Positions 51,700-62,100 of a stretch of 64,000 bases of DNA are shown piece after piece; the stretch's first letter is position 1, and each line of letters begins with the position of its first letter. The notes beneath the pieces were generated by a model. The model saw only the letters and a list, made by a program, of their open reading frames with translations, did no database searches and was not told the DNA's origin. Source of the DNA: Armillaria gallica. Its lineage: Eukaryota; Basidiomycota; Agaricomycetes; Agaricales; Physalacriaceae. A program made the position numbers and the translations under genes. The stretch spans positions 62,001-126,000 of the forward strand of contig JBANDB010000011.1 of the NCBI GenBank assembly GCA_037576215.1, given 5' to 3'.

Positions 51700-53120
51700 C
51701 CAAGCTATTGGTGAGTATGTAATTTTTCCGTCCTATTCATCAGGCGCTGACGTATAGGCAAGCATAACATCGAGAAAGTAAACAAAGAAAAAATCAAGAA
51801 AGAACAGTATGCTTGGCTAAATCAATATATGGCTATATCACATGTAAACTTTTGCCGAGCCTCATAATACGACACGCGTCCACGGCACGATAGCCAAACT
51901 GAGAAAGCCGTGAACGTATCAGCCCGGAAGACCTATAAATAGGCTGTTCATAGAGAGATGCAAGACGGGAGGTAGCTAATCGGGGTCACTCTACGGCACG
52001 CTGCGCGATTGAAAAAACTTAAGTATACACTGCCCACTGCGCAGCAAGAAATTCCGACCATGAAAAGGAATTGCACTTAGACTGAACTTGGATTGTGTTT
52101 GTAGGCTCACATTAAATGGATCAGTCCGAGGTTCTGTGTTTCGTTTGCCTGAAATGGGCTGCATGCTTTTTTTAACTTATCGGACGAGACCATCGACACG
52201 ATCAATGACTCTGAGCGCGACGCGTGTACTTCCATCACGTGGTACGCGTTGACCTTCTGTTTTTGGAAACTCTTCTTGCCTTCCGCCCACGAGTTTCGTA
52301 TAGGTCATCAAGTATGTAGCTCTCAGCCTTATGGCTTCGCTTACTCGTATCCAAGACAAGTGCTTGAAGGAGACGGATAGACAGTCAACGTAAAATAACC
52401 AAGGAGCAGGCTCGTGCTGGTAAGTCGTCCTTTCTCAATCGCTGCTCAAAATCAATATGACTTTCCTAGGACAAAAGGAGGAACTGGTATTTACATGTGA
52501 CACTCCTCTTCAATTGTTCTTTGGGTAAAGAATGAATGGGTCGCAAAACAATTACTCCATGTGCTGATCCCAGGACACGGAGTCGAACTGTGATTCTGTC
52601 AAGCATGGTCAGTATCGTACGCCAGATGTGTCTGCATGTCAATAATATGCTCCGCGTTCAGTGTTGTACCCCGGCTTGTGACGAGCAAGCCTAGCTATTT
52701 TTGTCTACCATCCTTGTTTTAGATAACTTTGAAAGAACCTCTGTGAAGCGTACTAGCAATATCGCCAATCGATCCACCCACTGGGATCATTAATGCCCGA
52801 TAGCACCCAACGCGAATACATTCCAGCAGATCGAGGCGTGATCGTTAGGTGTATCTCGCTATCGTGGCGATCTCCTGTTTCAGTGCCCGAGGCCTCGGAC
52901 AAGCCTTTTTCAATATGTCGGTCACCGTGGTGAACGATTCTTCCTCCTCCTCCTATCCTGTTGGTACCTCCTGTTTTCCTTCTCGCTCTCATCCAAATAT
53001 AGTCGAAAGATCCACGAACATCAAGCAAGACCACCTGGTACGACACGGAATATCTCTCTTATGAATTTTTTGTGACTCCCAACTAGAGCACCTGGAACAC
53101 ATACAAGGTCCAACTAGGAT
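51700..53120. other. Upstream region of the NmrA-like gene, no gene
   Basis: Only short frames. At 52560-52600 the minus strand has a T-arm-like sequence, but no full tRNA folds around it. Confidence 0.35.
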
Positions 53121-53124
53121 ATGG

Positions 53125-53478
53125 AGATCGTGGCGACAACGAAAGCATGGATCCGTTCTCTAATCGTGGTCTCATTCGAGTCAAAGCCCATGTTGACCAC
53201 TATCATGCCGCCAATAGGCCCAAAGTCATCGAAAGTTTGAGGGAGATGCCTCCAGAAGAGTACAAGCGACTCTTGAAGCTCTATTAGAACTGGATTAAAA
53301 TCGAACGCACTACCAAGTTCTATCAATGGACCATCGATGCTCCGAGATATGATAATCCGGTGCGCTGCAACTTTCTATAGACTTTTAAGAAGTGCCTCAA
53401 CCTGAATGACAGTGTAAGAACTGCGAGCTCGACTCTCGCTGTTGTGAGTTCAGGGAGAGCATTCAGACACAACGGTGC
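53125..53478 (+). pseudogene. 5' part of a Cys-rich gene split by an LTR
   Basis: Plus-strand frames read like protein: VKAHVDHYHAANRPKV and EMPPEEYKRLLKLY, followed by a stop, then, in another frame, CKNCELDSRCCEF (from 53413). The second frame runs to the LTR border, where its last codon TGC (53476-53478) is part of the 4-bp target duplication. The continuation appears on the minus strand from 57981, where CKYCS would follow. A CxxC...CC...CxxC array followed by a coiled coil is common in agaric proteins of unknown role. TGA just before CKNC (CGA in the inferred ancestor) is a further break. Confidence 0.5.
53475..53478 (+). repeat. Target duplication GTGC of LTR 1
   Basis: Its partner is GCAC (GTGC on the other strand) at 57982-57985, next to the inner end of the other LTR. 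This is the expected pattern after inversion of the middle segment. Confidence 0.65.
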
Positions 53479-54433
53479 TGATACGCCTGCCGGGCGTACA
53501 CCCTTTAAAAACGCGTGTAATTTAACATTTCCTGGAAATACAACGGTATTACATGGTACCAATCAGTAAGACACAGAAAGAAAGTAGCACATTGTAAAGA
53601 AGGATGTCCACCTGGCAACTTCAAAACGAGCTGATCCAACGCTTGAATAGAAGATTGGTATTCTACCCGGTAGGCCGAGGTTCCAGGATGTGACTTGTAT
53701 AAGGGTAATTACCCAGCATTCCGGCAGAAGCTATCCGATCGCCTGGTGATGATCTAGTATGATTGATCGACCTGGTGGCCGCGGATGAGATAATATCTGC
53801 CAGGTAGAGCGTTTATCCTCACCAGGCTGGGTCAGCAAGTATATTAGTCAGTAGTAAAAAGGATTAGTAATAGTGTACCAGTAGACTAGTATAAATACAG
53901 GTCATGTATCTAGTGGGGGATCAGGTTTCTGACCCCCGGAACGCTACCAGGCGAATAGTACGGGTTTAATTGGTTAAGAGCTTCGAGTCGTAGACTCACC
54001 TGGAATAGAAAGTTTGTGACCTGGTCACTCTGTGTGTGCAAGAACCGACAAGCAAGCAAACAGTATTAAGCTAGAAACAGAAAGTCAGACCCGAGAAACA
54101 GTTCAGAACCAGTCAGTGTGTTTTAAGTCGCAACCAGGCGCAACGTATCAGTATTGAAACTGCACCAGGCAGCCAGCACGAGTTCAGAACCTGCACCAGG
54201 CAGTTATTCTTTATCAGTTTAAAGTTTGTGTTTAGTAACACGTCGAACCTAGAGTGGACATCGCAATATATTCTTTATACAAATCATATTCATTGCACCC
54301 GGAACTAGTTAACTACGGTACAAAGCATCGTAACTTGGTATAACATACCTCCCTTCGAACCGCAATTACTGAGTGTTTGTGTGGTGTTTAGTGTGTAGCA
54401 CTTTGCATTCATATAGGCGCTCAGCACCTTTCA
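53479..54433 (+). mobile_element. Solo LTR 1 (955 bp)
   Basis: Begins TGATACGCCTGCC and ends GCACCTTTCA, i.e. the TG...CA form of LTR-retrotransposon ends. It is repeated in opposite orientation at 57986-58940 with the same length. By eye, only four bases differ, all within the first 37. It contains a TATAAATA box near its middle. No internal retrotransposon genes are attached, so it is a solo LTR left by recombination within an element. Confidence 0.8.
53890..53897 (+). promoter_or_regulatory. TATA box within LTR 1
   Basis: TATAAATA about 410 bases into the LTR, as expected for an LTR promoter. The mirror copy lies in LTR 2. Confidence 0.45.
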
Positions 54434-54643
54434 ATGGGTAGTAGAGACTCCCATGATTTAGGTGATCATTGTTAATAGCTGTCACTACTGGCAGGAGAGA
54501 GGGAGAGCTATATATTTTGGTTCTTATATCCCTGACTCAGATATCTGACATGGTAAGCTGACATGGTCATCATTTGAACTCTGATAATTTTTAAAAGACT
54601 TACATCTATTGATATTCATTGCTCATTGCTTGATACTTGCTTT

Positions 54644-54962
54644 TAGGGATCTGCACCATACCCATATTTATGGAATTATGGGACAGTTCATACAGATACC
54701 ATATACAATTTTAGGATCCAGAAAAAAATAGACCCTGTATGGGTTTGCTCGATATAGGTAATTTTGTCTATAAATACTGTGATTTGACAGATACTAACCT
54801 TATTTGTGTATCTAAAACAAATTTAATCCAAGAAAATCTTGGAGTCACTCAGCATCACCAGAAATACAGTTGATGGGTATAGTTGCGACCTGTACCATTG
54901 GCAGTTTCAGCCCATACAGTGATGGTACAGGTCAACCTGTATATTGAATGGTCATATCCCTA
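54644..54962. mobile_element. hAT-type MITE (319 bp)
   Basis: Ends TAGGGATCTGC and, on the other strand, TAGGGATATGA. The 8-bp flanks CTTGCTTT and CTCACTTT differ by two transitions, so this is probably an older copy than the one at 55286. The interior is AT-rich with inverted GTATGG/CCATAC-type motifs. Confidence 0.65.
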
Positions 54963-55285
54963 CTCACTTTATTGCTATAGCATGGATAAGTAGTCTCAGT
55001 TGAAGCTCAGTTAGGAGTCAGTCACACCAATGATGTGCTGTGAGGAGAGTAAAGGCTTGGTAGAGGCAGCAAAATTGAAACTTACCTGGCTTGCACTGTG
55101 GTATGGCAATGGCTATTTGTGACATGGTAACTGGATAAGCATGTCATAGCTGAATTGTTAAATTCAAAACCCTCTGGGGCACCTCACATGCTGGCATCCC
55201 ATCTTCTTGCTTGTCATTTCAATGATCCCCTTCTTGGATATTATGACTATTAGTTCATTTTCATGTTTTAGTCATTACTTATGTT

Positions 55286-55614
55286 TAGGGATGTGCATCA
55301 TACCATTACAGATATGACTGTAGACTGTATAAAAATTATTGGTCATGGTACAGTTGATATCATATCTGTACTGTGTCCGTATCATTGTCTGTATATGAAT
55401 ATCTGGTGCCAAAGGGTGAGTATTATGCACTTCTTTTAGGTCATAGGTACTAACCTTTATGACATAAGATAATCTTCTGTCTCTCCTTCAATGACCATAT
55501 TCAAACCATATAAATATGGCCATATTTTAGATCATTAAAGTTGGCCACAGTACAGACTCATATCTGTATACACCATACATAACTACCATATTACAGGTAT
55601 GGTGCACATCCCTA
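55286..55614. mobile_element. hAT-type MITE (329 bp)
   Basis: Ends TAGGGATGTGC at both sides (inverted), with a perfect 8-bp target duplication CTTATGTT (55278-55285 and 55615-55622). Same family as 54644-54962. No coding capacity. Confidence 0.85.
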
Positions 55615-55622
55615 CTTATGTT

Positions 55623-57616
55623 CCCTTGCTTCCTCAGACTTTAAGTAGTATGTATACCTCATATTTTGTACTCATCACCTCAGCTTGTTGCTCTACATGG
55701 ACAGAGAAAGGCTGAGTTGAGCTGTTCTGTATTTCTTGTATTTATTGCCTTACTTACATCTCATAGCATAGCATAGCACATATTCTTGCATAAATGGTCA
55801 CCTTGCTATTTCTAACTGCTGGGGAAAGGCTTGAGCCTTGTCAAAGCCTCATAATAAGCAAATTATGGTATAGTCACTACATGTATATGTTTTACCTGTC
55901 CTTGGATGGTCTCCTGACTTCTAATCCTACCTGCTAATTTGTCATTTGATGTTTGATGTTGCACAATGCTTGTTGAACTTGCTCAATACTCACTTTGCAG
56001 CCTACAACATGCATAGATGGTGAATGGTCTAAGTTCCACAAATATTGAGTGCCAGCCATGCCAATGATGTGCCATGGGGGGATTGCAGAGGCAGCACCAC
56101 AGTGAAATTGAAGCTCATTGCTGTAGAGAGACAGCAGTAATGGCAGTCAAACCAAATTGAAACTCAGCCGGATTGGTCCGTGGGATGGCAATGGCCGGAA
56201 AATTCAAAGTCTGCCTTATTATGTCATTTTCGCTACCTCTCTTAATATATAGATACTGACCGTGGGTCTAAACTCACAAGTTGCCAAATATTTTGTCTTC
56301 CTAAAAAACTTCTTTCTGAGGATTAAAATGTATTCAAATTTCTCTTCTGGCGAGGTGGTGCAGCTATTAAAATACCCAAAAAGGGCCAGCTCATTGAAAA
56401 TAATGTCCTAAAATTGAGCCTTTTAAGGCCTCATCCCCTCTGTAATAATTGATTAGATGCTCAATTGGAAATATTTCAATAGTGATTTAAAAACCTATTC
56501 CTATAGGGGTATAGTCAGTCTTTTATTGCTCTTTTATGTTCTTAAAGTGATATCATCGTGCGATTAAAATCCCAGACTCTTTTATCAAAATGTCATTTAT
56601 TGTACCTATTCCAATTTTGGTATTATGACGATTTTATTTGCTAAAAATCCCAAAAAAGGCCATTGCACAATGTCCGACAAAGGGAGAGCATTCCAGGTGC
56701 CATTCACAGACAATGGTTGTTTGGAGAGGCTGAACCGTATGCATGATGATGGATTGGATCTTCATCTGGACCTTGATGATTGGATTTTCAGCTAGACCTG
56801 GATGATTGGGAAGGGTGTACATTGCCGGCAAGTATGCTTCCCTCACATTCTGAAGACTATTGAATGTATTTTAGGGTTTTTTGGTTCATCCTAATCGATC
56901 TTAACACCATTTTTAGATGATTGAATAGTCGCTATATAGTATTTGCACACAACATACCGAAGGAATTCATTGTCTCACAGGGATTTTGTCTATGCCATGT
57001 GCCATTATCAATGTTTATTCGGACACTCACATCCCCATCACCACGATTCACGTGGGAGTTCCGCTACGCTCTTACTTTCACAAGAGACATAAGGTTTAAA
57101 GTGGATATGCCTTCTACAGCCCACCATCTTCTTTACGTCACCCTTATTGGACTGATTCAGTCATGTTTGTTGCAGCGGCCTTTTCCACGGAGCACAGCTC
57201 TGAACTGATCCTCCATATATGCATGGTTGCATGTGGGTATACTTGACAACACCATTCTGTTCTCTGGGATATGATGGCAGTTCATTTTCCGAGACAGGAT
57301 TAACGTATCCATCTCATTCTGTCACGCTTTTGGTCACGCTTTGGCCACGATGCAATGACGACACGCATTGCGGACCAGGCTCACGGTCTTTCATCCGAAG
57401 CGTCCGTTTCCGCCCTCGGTTGCTGCAATCTCGTAACATATTTCCAGGACATCAAGCTTATGCTATGGAGTACTAGAGTGATTGAAGGAAGACACTTTGA
57501 AGTTTCTCTTTCGTCTCTCGGTTCTTTGCCTGAAGGCATTGCTGACAGCTACAAAATCTACAAACACAAACCAGTCTGGAGAATCATAGTGTGCTCTCCT
57601 TCTCGCAAAAAATTCT
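55623..57616. other. Rest of inverted segment
   Basis: AT-rich to about 56.9 kb, then closer to the window average. A 95-codon plus frame (56921-57208) and others at 57219-57711 carry no motif. No gene supported. Confidence 0.35.
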
Positions 57617-57985
57617 TCACCTCTTCCAGCATCTGTTCAGCACCTTATTCTCCTTCGTCAATTTCTCATTCTGTTTTTTTAGAAGCGCAATCTCATTTTT
57701 CCACCCCTTGACTTTCTTGTTGATCACCCTAATAGCAGCATCAAGGTCGTCTCCAGACTCAACATCCTCCCGTGGCCTTTTATTACGCTCCTGAGAACGG
57801 CTTCTGTCAGGTCTGGAACTTCCGCAGTCCCGCTGGATAGGGTGTTCGCACTGTGGGAACCGCTTCCACTGCCACTGGCAATAGCTCCCTGCGATATATC
57901 AAGTACCTTGCAAGTCGTAGGAGGCGACCCTTTAGAATCCATCGAGGCAGAGCCTCTCATATCCTTATACGAGCAGTATTTGCAC
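57617..57985 (-). pseudogene. 3' part of the split Cys-rich gene
   Basis: Starting at the LTR border and reading leftward, the minus strand gives CKYCSYKDMRGSASMDSKG, then Ser/Gly-rich SGSGSGSHSANTL. After a one-base frame change (about 57820), a basic region and a coiled coil follow (VKGWKNEIALLKKQNEKL, TKENKVL), ending at a TGA at 57617-57619. The frame at the border is the same as that of the 5' part at 53413-53478. An alternative view, that this is the start of a retroelement gag gene next to its 5' LTR, is weaker because the 4-bp duplications and Cys spacing favour the split-gene reading. Confidence 0.5.
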
Positions 57986-58940
57986 TGAAAGGTGCTGAGC
58001 GCCTATATGAATGCAAAGTGCTACACACTAAACACCACACAAACACTCAGTAATTGCGGTTCGAAGGGAGGTATGTTATACCAAGTTACGATGCTTTGTA
58101 CCGTAGTTAACTAGTTCCGGGTGCAATGAATATGATTTGTATAAAGAATATATTGCGATGTCCACTCTAGGTTCGACGTGTTACTAAACACAAACTTTAA
58201 ACTGATAAAGAATAACTGCCTGGTGCAGGTTCTGAACTCGTGCTGGCTGCCTGGTGCAGTTTCAATACTGATACGTTGCGCCTGGTTGCGACTTAAAACA
58301 CACTGACTGGTTCTGAACTGTTTCTCGGGTCTGACTTTCTGTTTCTAGCTTAATACTGTTTGCTTGCTTGTCGGTTCTTGCACACACAGAGTGACCAGGT
58401 CACAAACTTTCTATTCCAGGTGAGTCTACGACTCGAAGCTCTTAACCAATTAAACCCGTACTATTCGCCTGGTAGCGTTCCGGGGGTCAGAAACCTGATC
58501 CCCCACTAGATACATGACCTGTATTTATACTAGTCTACTGGTACACTATTACTAATCCTTTTTACTACTGACTAATATACTTGCTGACCCAGCCTGGTGA
58601 GGATAAACGCTCTACCTGGCAGATATTATCTCATCCGCGGCCACCAGGTCGATCAATCATACTAGATCATCACCAGGCGATCGGATAGCTTCTGCCGGAA
58701 TGCTGGGTAATTACCCTTATACAAGTCACATCCTGGAACCTCGGCCTACCGGGTAGAATACCAATCTTCTATTCAAGCGTTGGATCAGCTCGTTTTGAAG
58801 TTGCCAGGTGGACATCCTTCTTTACAATGTGCTACTTTCTTTCTGTGTCTTACTGATTGGTACCATGTAATACCGTTGTATTTCCAGGAAATGTTAAATT
58901 ACATGTGTTTTTAAAGGGTGTATGCCTGGCAGGCGTATCA
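57986..58940 (-). mobile_element. Solo LTR 2 (955 bp, opposite orientation)
   Basis: Reverse-complement copy of 53479-54433. It differs at four sites only (LTR positions 14, 18, 35 and 37), each a CpG in LTR 1 and CpA here. The TATAAATA box is conserved. Its target duplication is ATGG, seen as CCAT at 58941-58944 and as ATGG at 54434-54437. Confidence 0.8.
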
Positions 58941-59176
58941 CCATCCATTATATGGCTTACAGAAGTAACAGAATAAAGCTTTATAACACTCATGAAAAGC
59001 ATTTGGCTCTGTTGCAGTTGCTTCAAACAAATAACAGAGATTCAACAAGATCTCATAGTAATAAGCTGGGTTTGGGGCAGGCCCCAACAAGCCGAAGTCC
59101 TGTGTCATAGTCAGGTTGCCGAGACCCGAGGTACGAGGGTCTGGCAATTGTGATGAAGACACGGGGCATAGGCTTG
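58941..59176. other. Host sequence between LTR and Helitron
   Basis: AT-rich. A 74-codon minus frame (58938-59162) overlaps the LTR end and has no motif. Nothing supported beyond the 4-bp duplication. Confidence 0.35.
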
Positions 59177-62100
59177 TCTATATATTAATACAGGTCGAAG
59201 ATGACATAATAAGACAGACTTTGAAATTTCTGGCCATTGCCATGGCCCAGCCCATTCTGGCTGAGTTCGAACTTCACCATGCTGCTATGATGGGGCTTCA
59301 TGCCTGTCCCCTTCCCTTCTTACCCTCTGCTCTGTTCCACTCTCTCCCTCACAGTGTATCATCTCAGGCAAGCATTACAGCTCTTTTACATATAATAAGG
59401 ATTTTTGGGATCTCTCACAGTACTGTCTATCAATCTTTGATTGAAGTTTTTGTTTCTGATTTTCTCTGCAGGTGTCTTTGCCTCTTTCTCACACAAAATT
59501 GCTACTATTTTCCACCTCTCCATATATCTGTGATGTATGTACCACTATTAATTTTCTAAGATCAGTGCTCATGACTTTCTTTTAATCGGTCTCCATCTAC
59601 TCCTACCAGAGAGAATGATCATTTCGATTTCCAAGCTCCAGTTACACCAGAGCAGAATCGTCATGCAGAACGGGAACAGGATCGTCTTCAGCGCCTTCAA
59701 ATGACCTCCCCCTCTATCCGTCGTGATCGATCACCATGGCCAGGTCCTGATCCTAATATTGAACTTCCACATTTTAATATACCACCTGAGACCCATATTT
59801 CATCTCAGTTAGATCGTCCACGTGAACATCCTATGCCTGTAGTACCATCTCTGCCTGTCTTTCCCACCAGAGGTAGACATCGTAGACAATTACATAGTGG
59901 AGCTCCTGAAGGGCAGTCATCTGCATTTGATAGTACTTCTGTTCCACAGCTTCCTGCAGGTCCGTGAGGCCGTGGACGTGGTGGTGGTCAAGGACATGGG
60001 TGAGGGAGAGCTATTGAAATTCATCCTCCACACACTGAGCCACCACAAAATATTGACCAAGAAACTTCTGCTGAGCATCACCAGCAATCACCATCACCTA
60101 TAAGAGAGTCACCACCTCTGTAGCCACCTTTACCCCTACCACATCAGCATCAACCACCACATGCTATTCCTGTACAACTTCCTCTGGCAAGACGTCCATA
60201 TGCTGAGGTGTATGCTCAGTATGATATTGGAAGTAGAAATTGCATTTGTGAATATTGTGGAGCATTACATTGGAATAATGAACGATTTAAGCATAAGTCA
60301 AGAGTTACACTGCAATTTGAGATATGCTGTCTACAAGGGCAGGTCAAATTACCTCCTCTTCTTCCTGCTCCTGCCATTCTTCAAAATCTTCTTTGTGGCA
60401 ACAACCCATTGTCAAAAGCCTTCTTACAAGATATTAGACAGTATAATGCAGCATTGGCATTTACATCTGTAGCTGTAAAAGTTGATGAGGCAATTACCAA
60501 CTCTTCAGGACCATACTGCTTTCGTGTATCTGGTGAGCTTCATCATCTGATGGGATCTCTGCTGCCTAAGGAAGAAGGGAAATTGTCTTATGCACAGCTG
60601 TATATACATGATCCAGCAGAGGCATTGAGTATGCATAATTGCCGCAATCCTAACTTAAATCCTGAAATCATGTCTCAACTACAGGATTTATTGCAGGATG
60701 TGAATCCATATGTGGCTTTGTATCATCATGCATATCTCATTATGAAGAACAAGCCCCATGAAGAGTATCCAAATATTGAAGTACAATTGCATGTGGGTGA
60801 TGGTACTGATGGGTGACAGTATAATCTTCCAACAGTAAATGAGTTGGCTGCTATTATTCCTGGAGATGGATCTGAGCCTGTTCAAAATGATCGAGATATT
60901 GTTTTATGTATGCATGATCATTCTCTTAAGCGCATTAGCCAATTTCATCCAAGTTATCAATCTCTTCATTATGTTCTTCTTTTTCCACATGGAGAATTGG
61001 GTTGGAATATACATATGCTCCTGGAAGAGACTGAAACAAGTGAATGTAGAGAACAGAAAAAGATTACTCAGCATATGTATTATGCTTACCACCTCCATGA
61101 TCATCCAGGAATTGAATCAAATGCACCATTGTATAGAGGAGGACCACTCTACCAACAGTATATTGTAGATGCATGGGCTTCAATTGAACAAAGTAATCTC
61201 AACTGGGTTCGGAACAATCAGAAAACTATCCGTGCAGATCTGTATAAGGGAGTGGTGGATGCAGCTACTAATGCAGATGGATTGCAAGACTCTGGCCAGT
61301 GTATTGTCCTACCATCATCACACACTGGCAGTCCCCGTGCAATGTATCAGCTGTATCAGGATTCTATGGCAATTTGTAGAGCTTTGCAGAAGCCAGATAT
61401 CTTTCTTACAATGACAGCAAACCCACAGTGGCCAGAAATTGTTGAGGCTCTGAAGCGTACAGATGGACCTGATCAGAAAGTGGAGGATTGACCTGATATT
61501 GTGGCCAAGGTTTTCCAGTTAAAGAAGGAGGCCTTACTGGATGAAATCAAGAAGGGTGGAATATTTGGCAAAGTCAGGGCTATGGTGCATACTATTGAAT
61601 TTCAGAAGCGTGGACTCCCTCATATGCATCTTCTGATTTTTCTGGATCCTGAAGACAAGATTCGCACACCTGCTGATGCTGATTCAGTCTCATGTGCTCA
61701 GATTCCTGACCCTGTTACTCAGCCAGTTCTTTATGAGATTGTTACCAGATGCATGATCCATGGTCCATGTGATCACCGCTGCAAGGGGCCTGATGGTTGC
61801 TGTACAAAGAACTTTCCAAAAGAATTCAACGAGCACACTGAATTCACCAATGATGGATATCCCAATTTAGCACATCCTAACAATGGTCATGAGTATGTTA
61901 AAATACGTGGTCAAACCCATACTGTCTATACCAACTGTGATATTGTCCCATACAATCCTTATCTTAGTGCAAAATATAACTGTCACATCATTGTGGAGGT
62001 TTGTGTTTCTGTCAAGGCCATCAAATATATCCACAAATACATCTACAAGGGCCATGATAGGACTACATTGGAGATTCGGGATCATGATGAGATCAAGGAG

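Larger units (their letters stand above)
54434..57985. other. Segment inverted between the two LTRs
   Basis: The first four bases (ATGG, 54434-54437) match the flank of the far LTR (CCAT, 58941-58944), and the last four (GCAC) match the flank of the near LTR (GTGC). Both pairs are explained if recombination between the opposed LTRs flipped this 3552-bp piece. The inside is AT-rich and CpG-poor up to about 56.9 kb and holds two hAT MITEs. 55000-55130 and 56030-56210 share phrases such as CAATGATGTGC and GGATGGCAATGG/GTATGGCAATGG, so it contains further diverged repeats. Confidence 0.7.

Noticed and set aside
52560..52600. Minus-strand T-arm-like sequence (CACAGTTCGACTCCGTG), possible tRNA
   Set aside because: One stem mismatch, and no acceptor or D-arm partner at the right distance upstream on that strand.
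57724..57960. gag start of an LTR retrotransposon next to its 5' LTR
   Set aside because: No primer-binding site is seen after the LTR, and the frame continues a Cys array from the other side of the locus, so a split host-type gene is preferred.
53479..58940. DNA transposon with 955-bp terminal inverted repeats
   Set aside because: Both the outer and inner edges of the repeat are TG and CA, there is no common target duplication at the outer edges, and the 4-bp matches fit two LTRs plus an inversion better.
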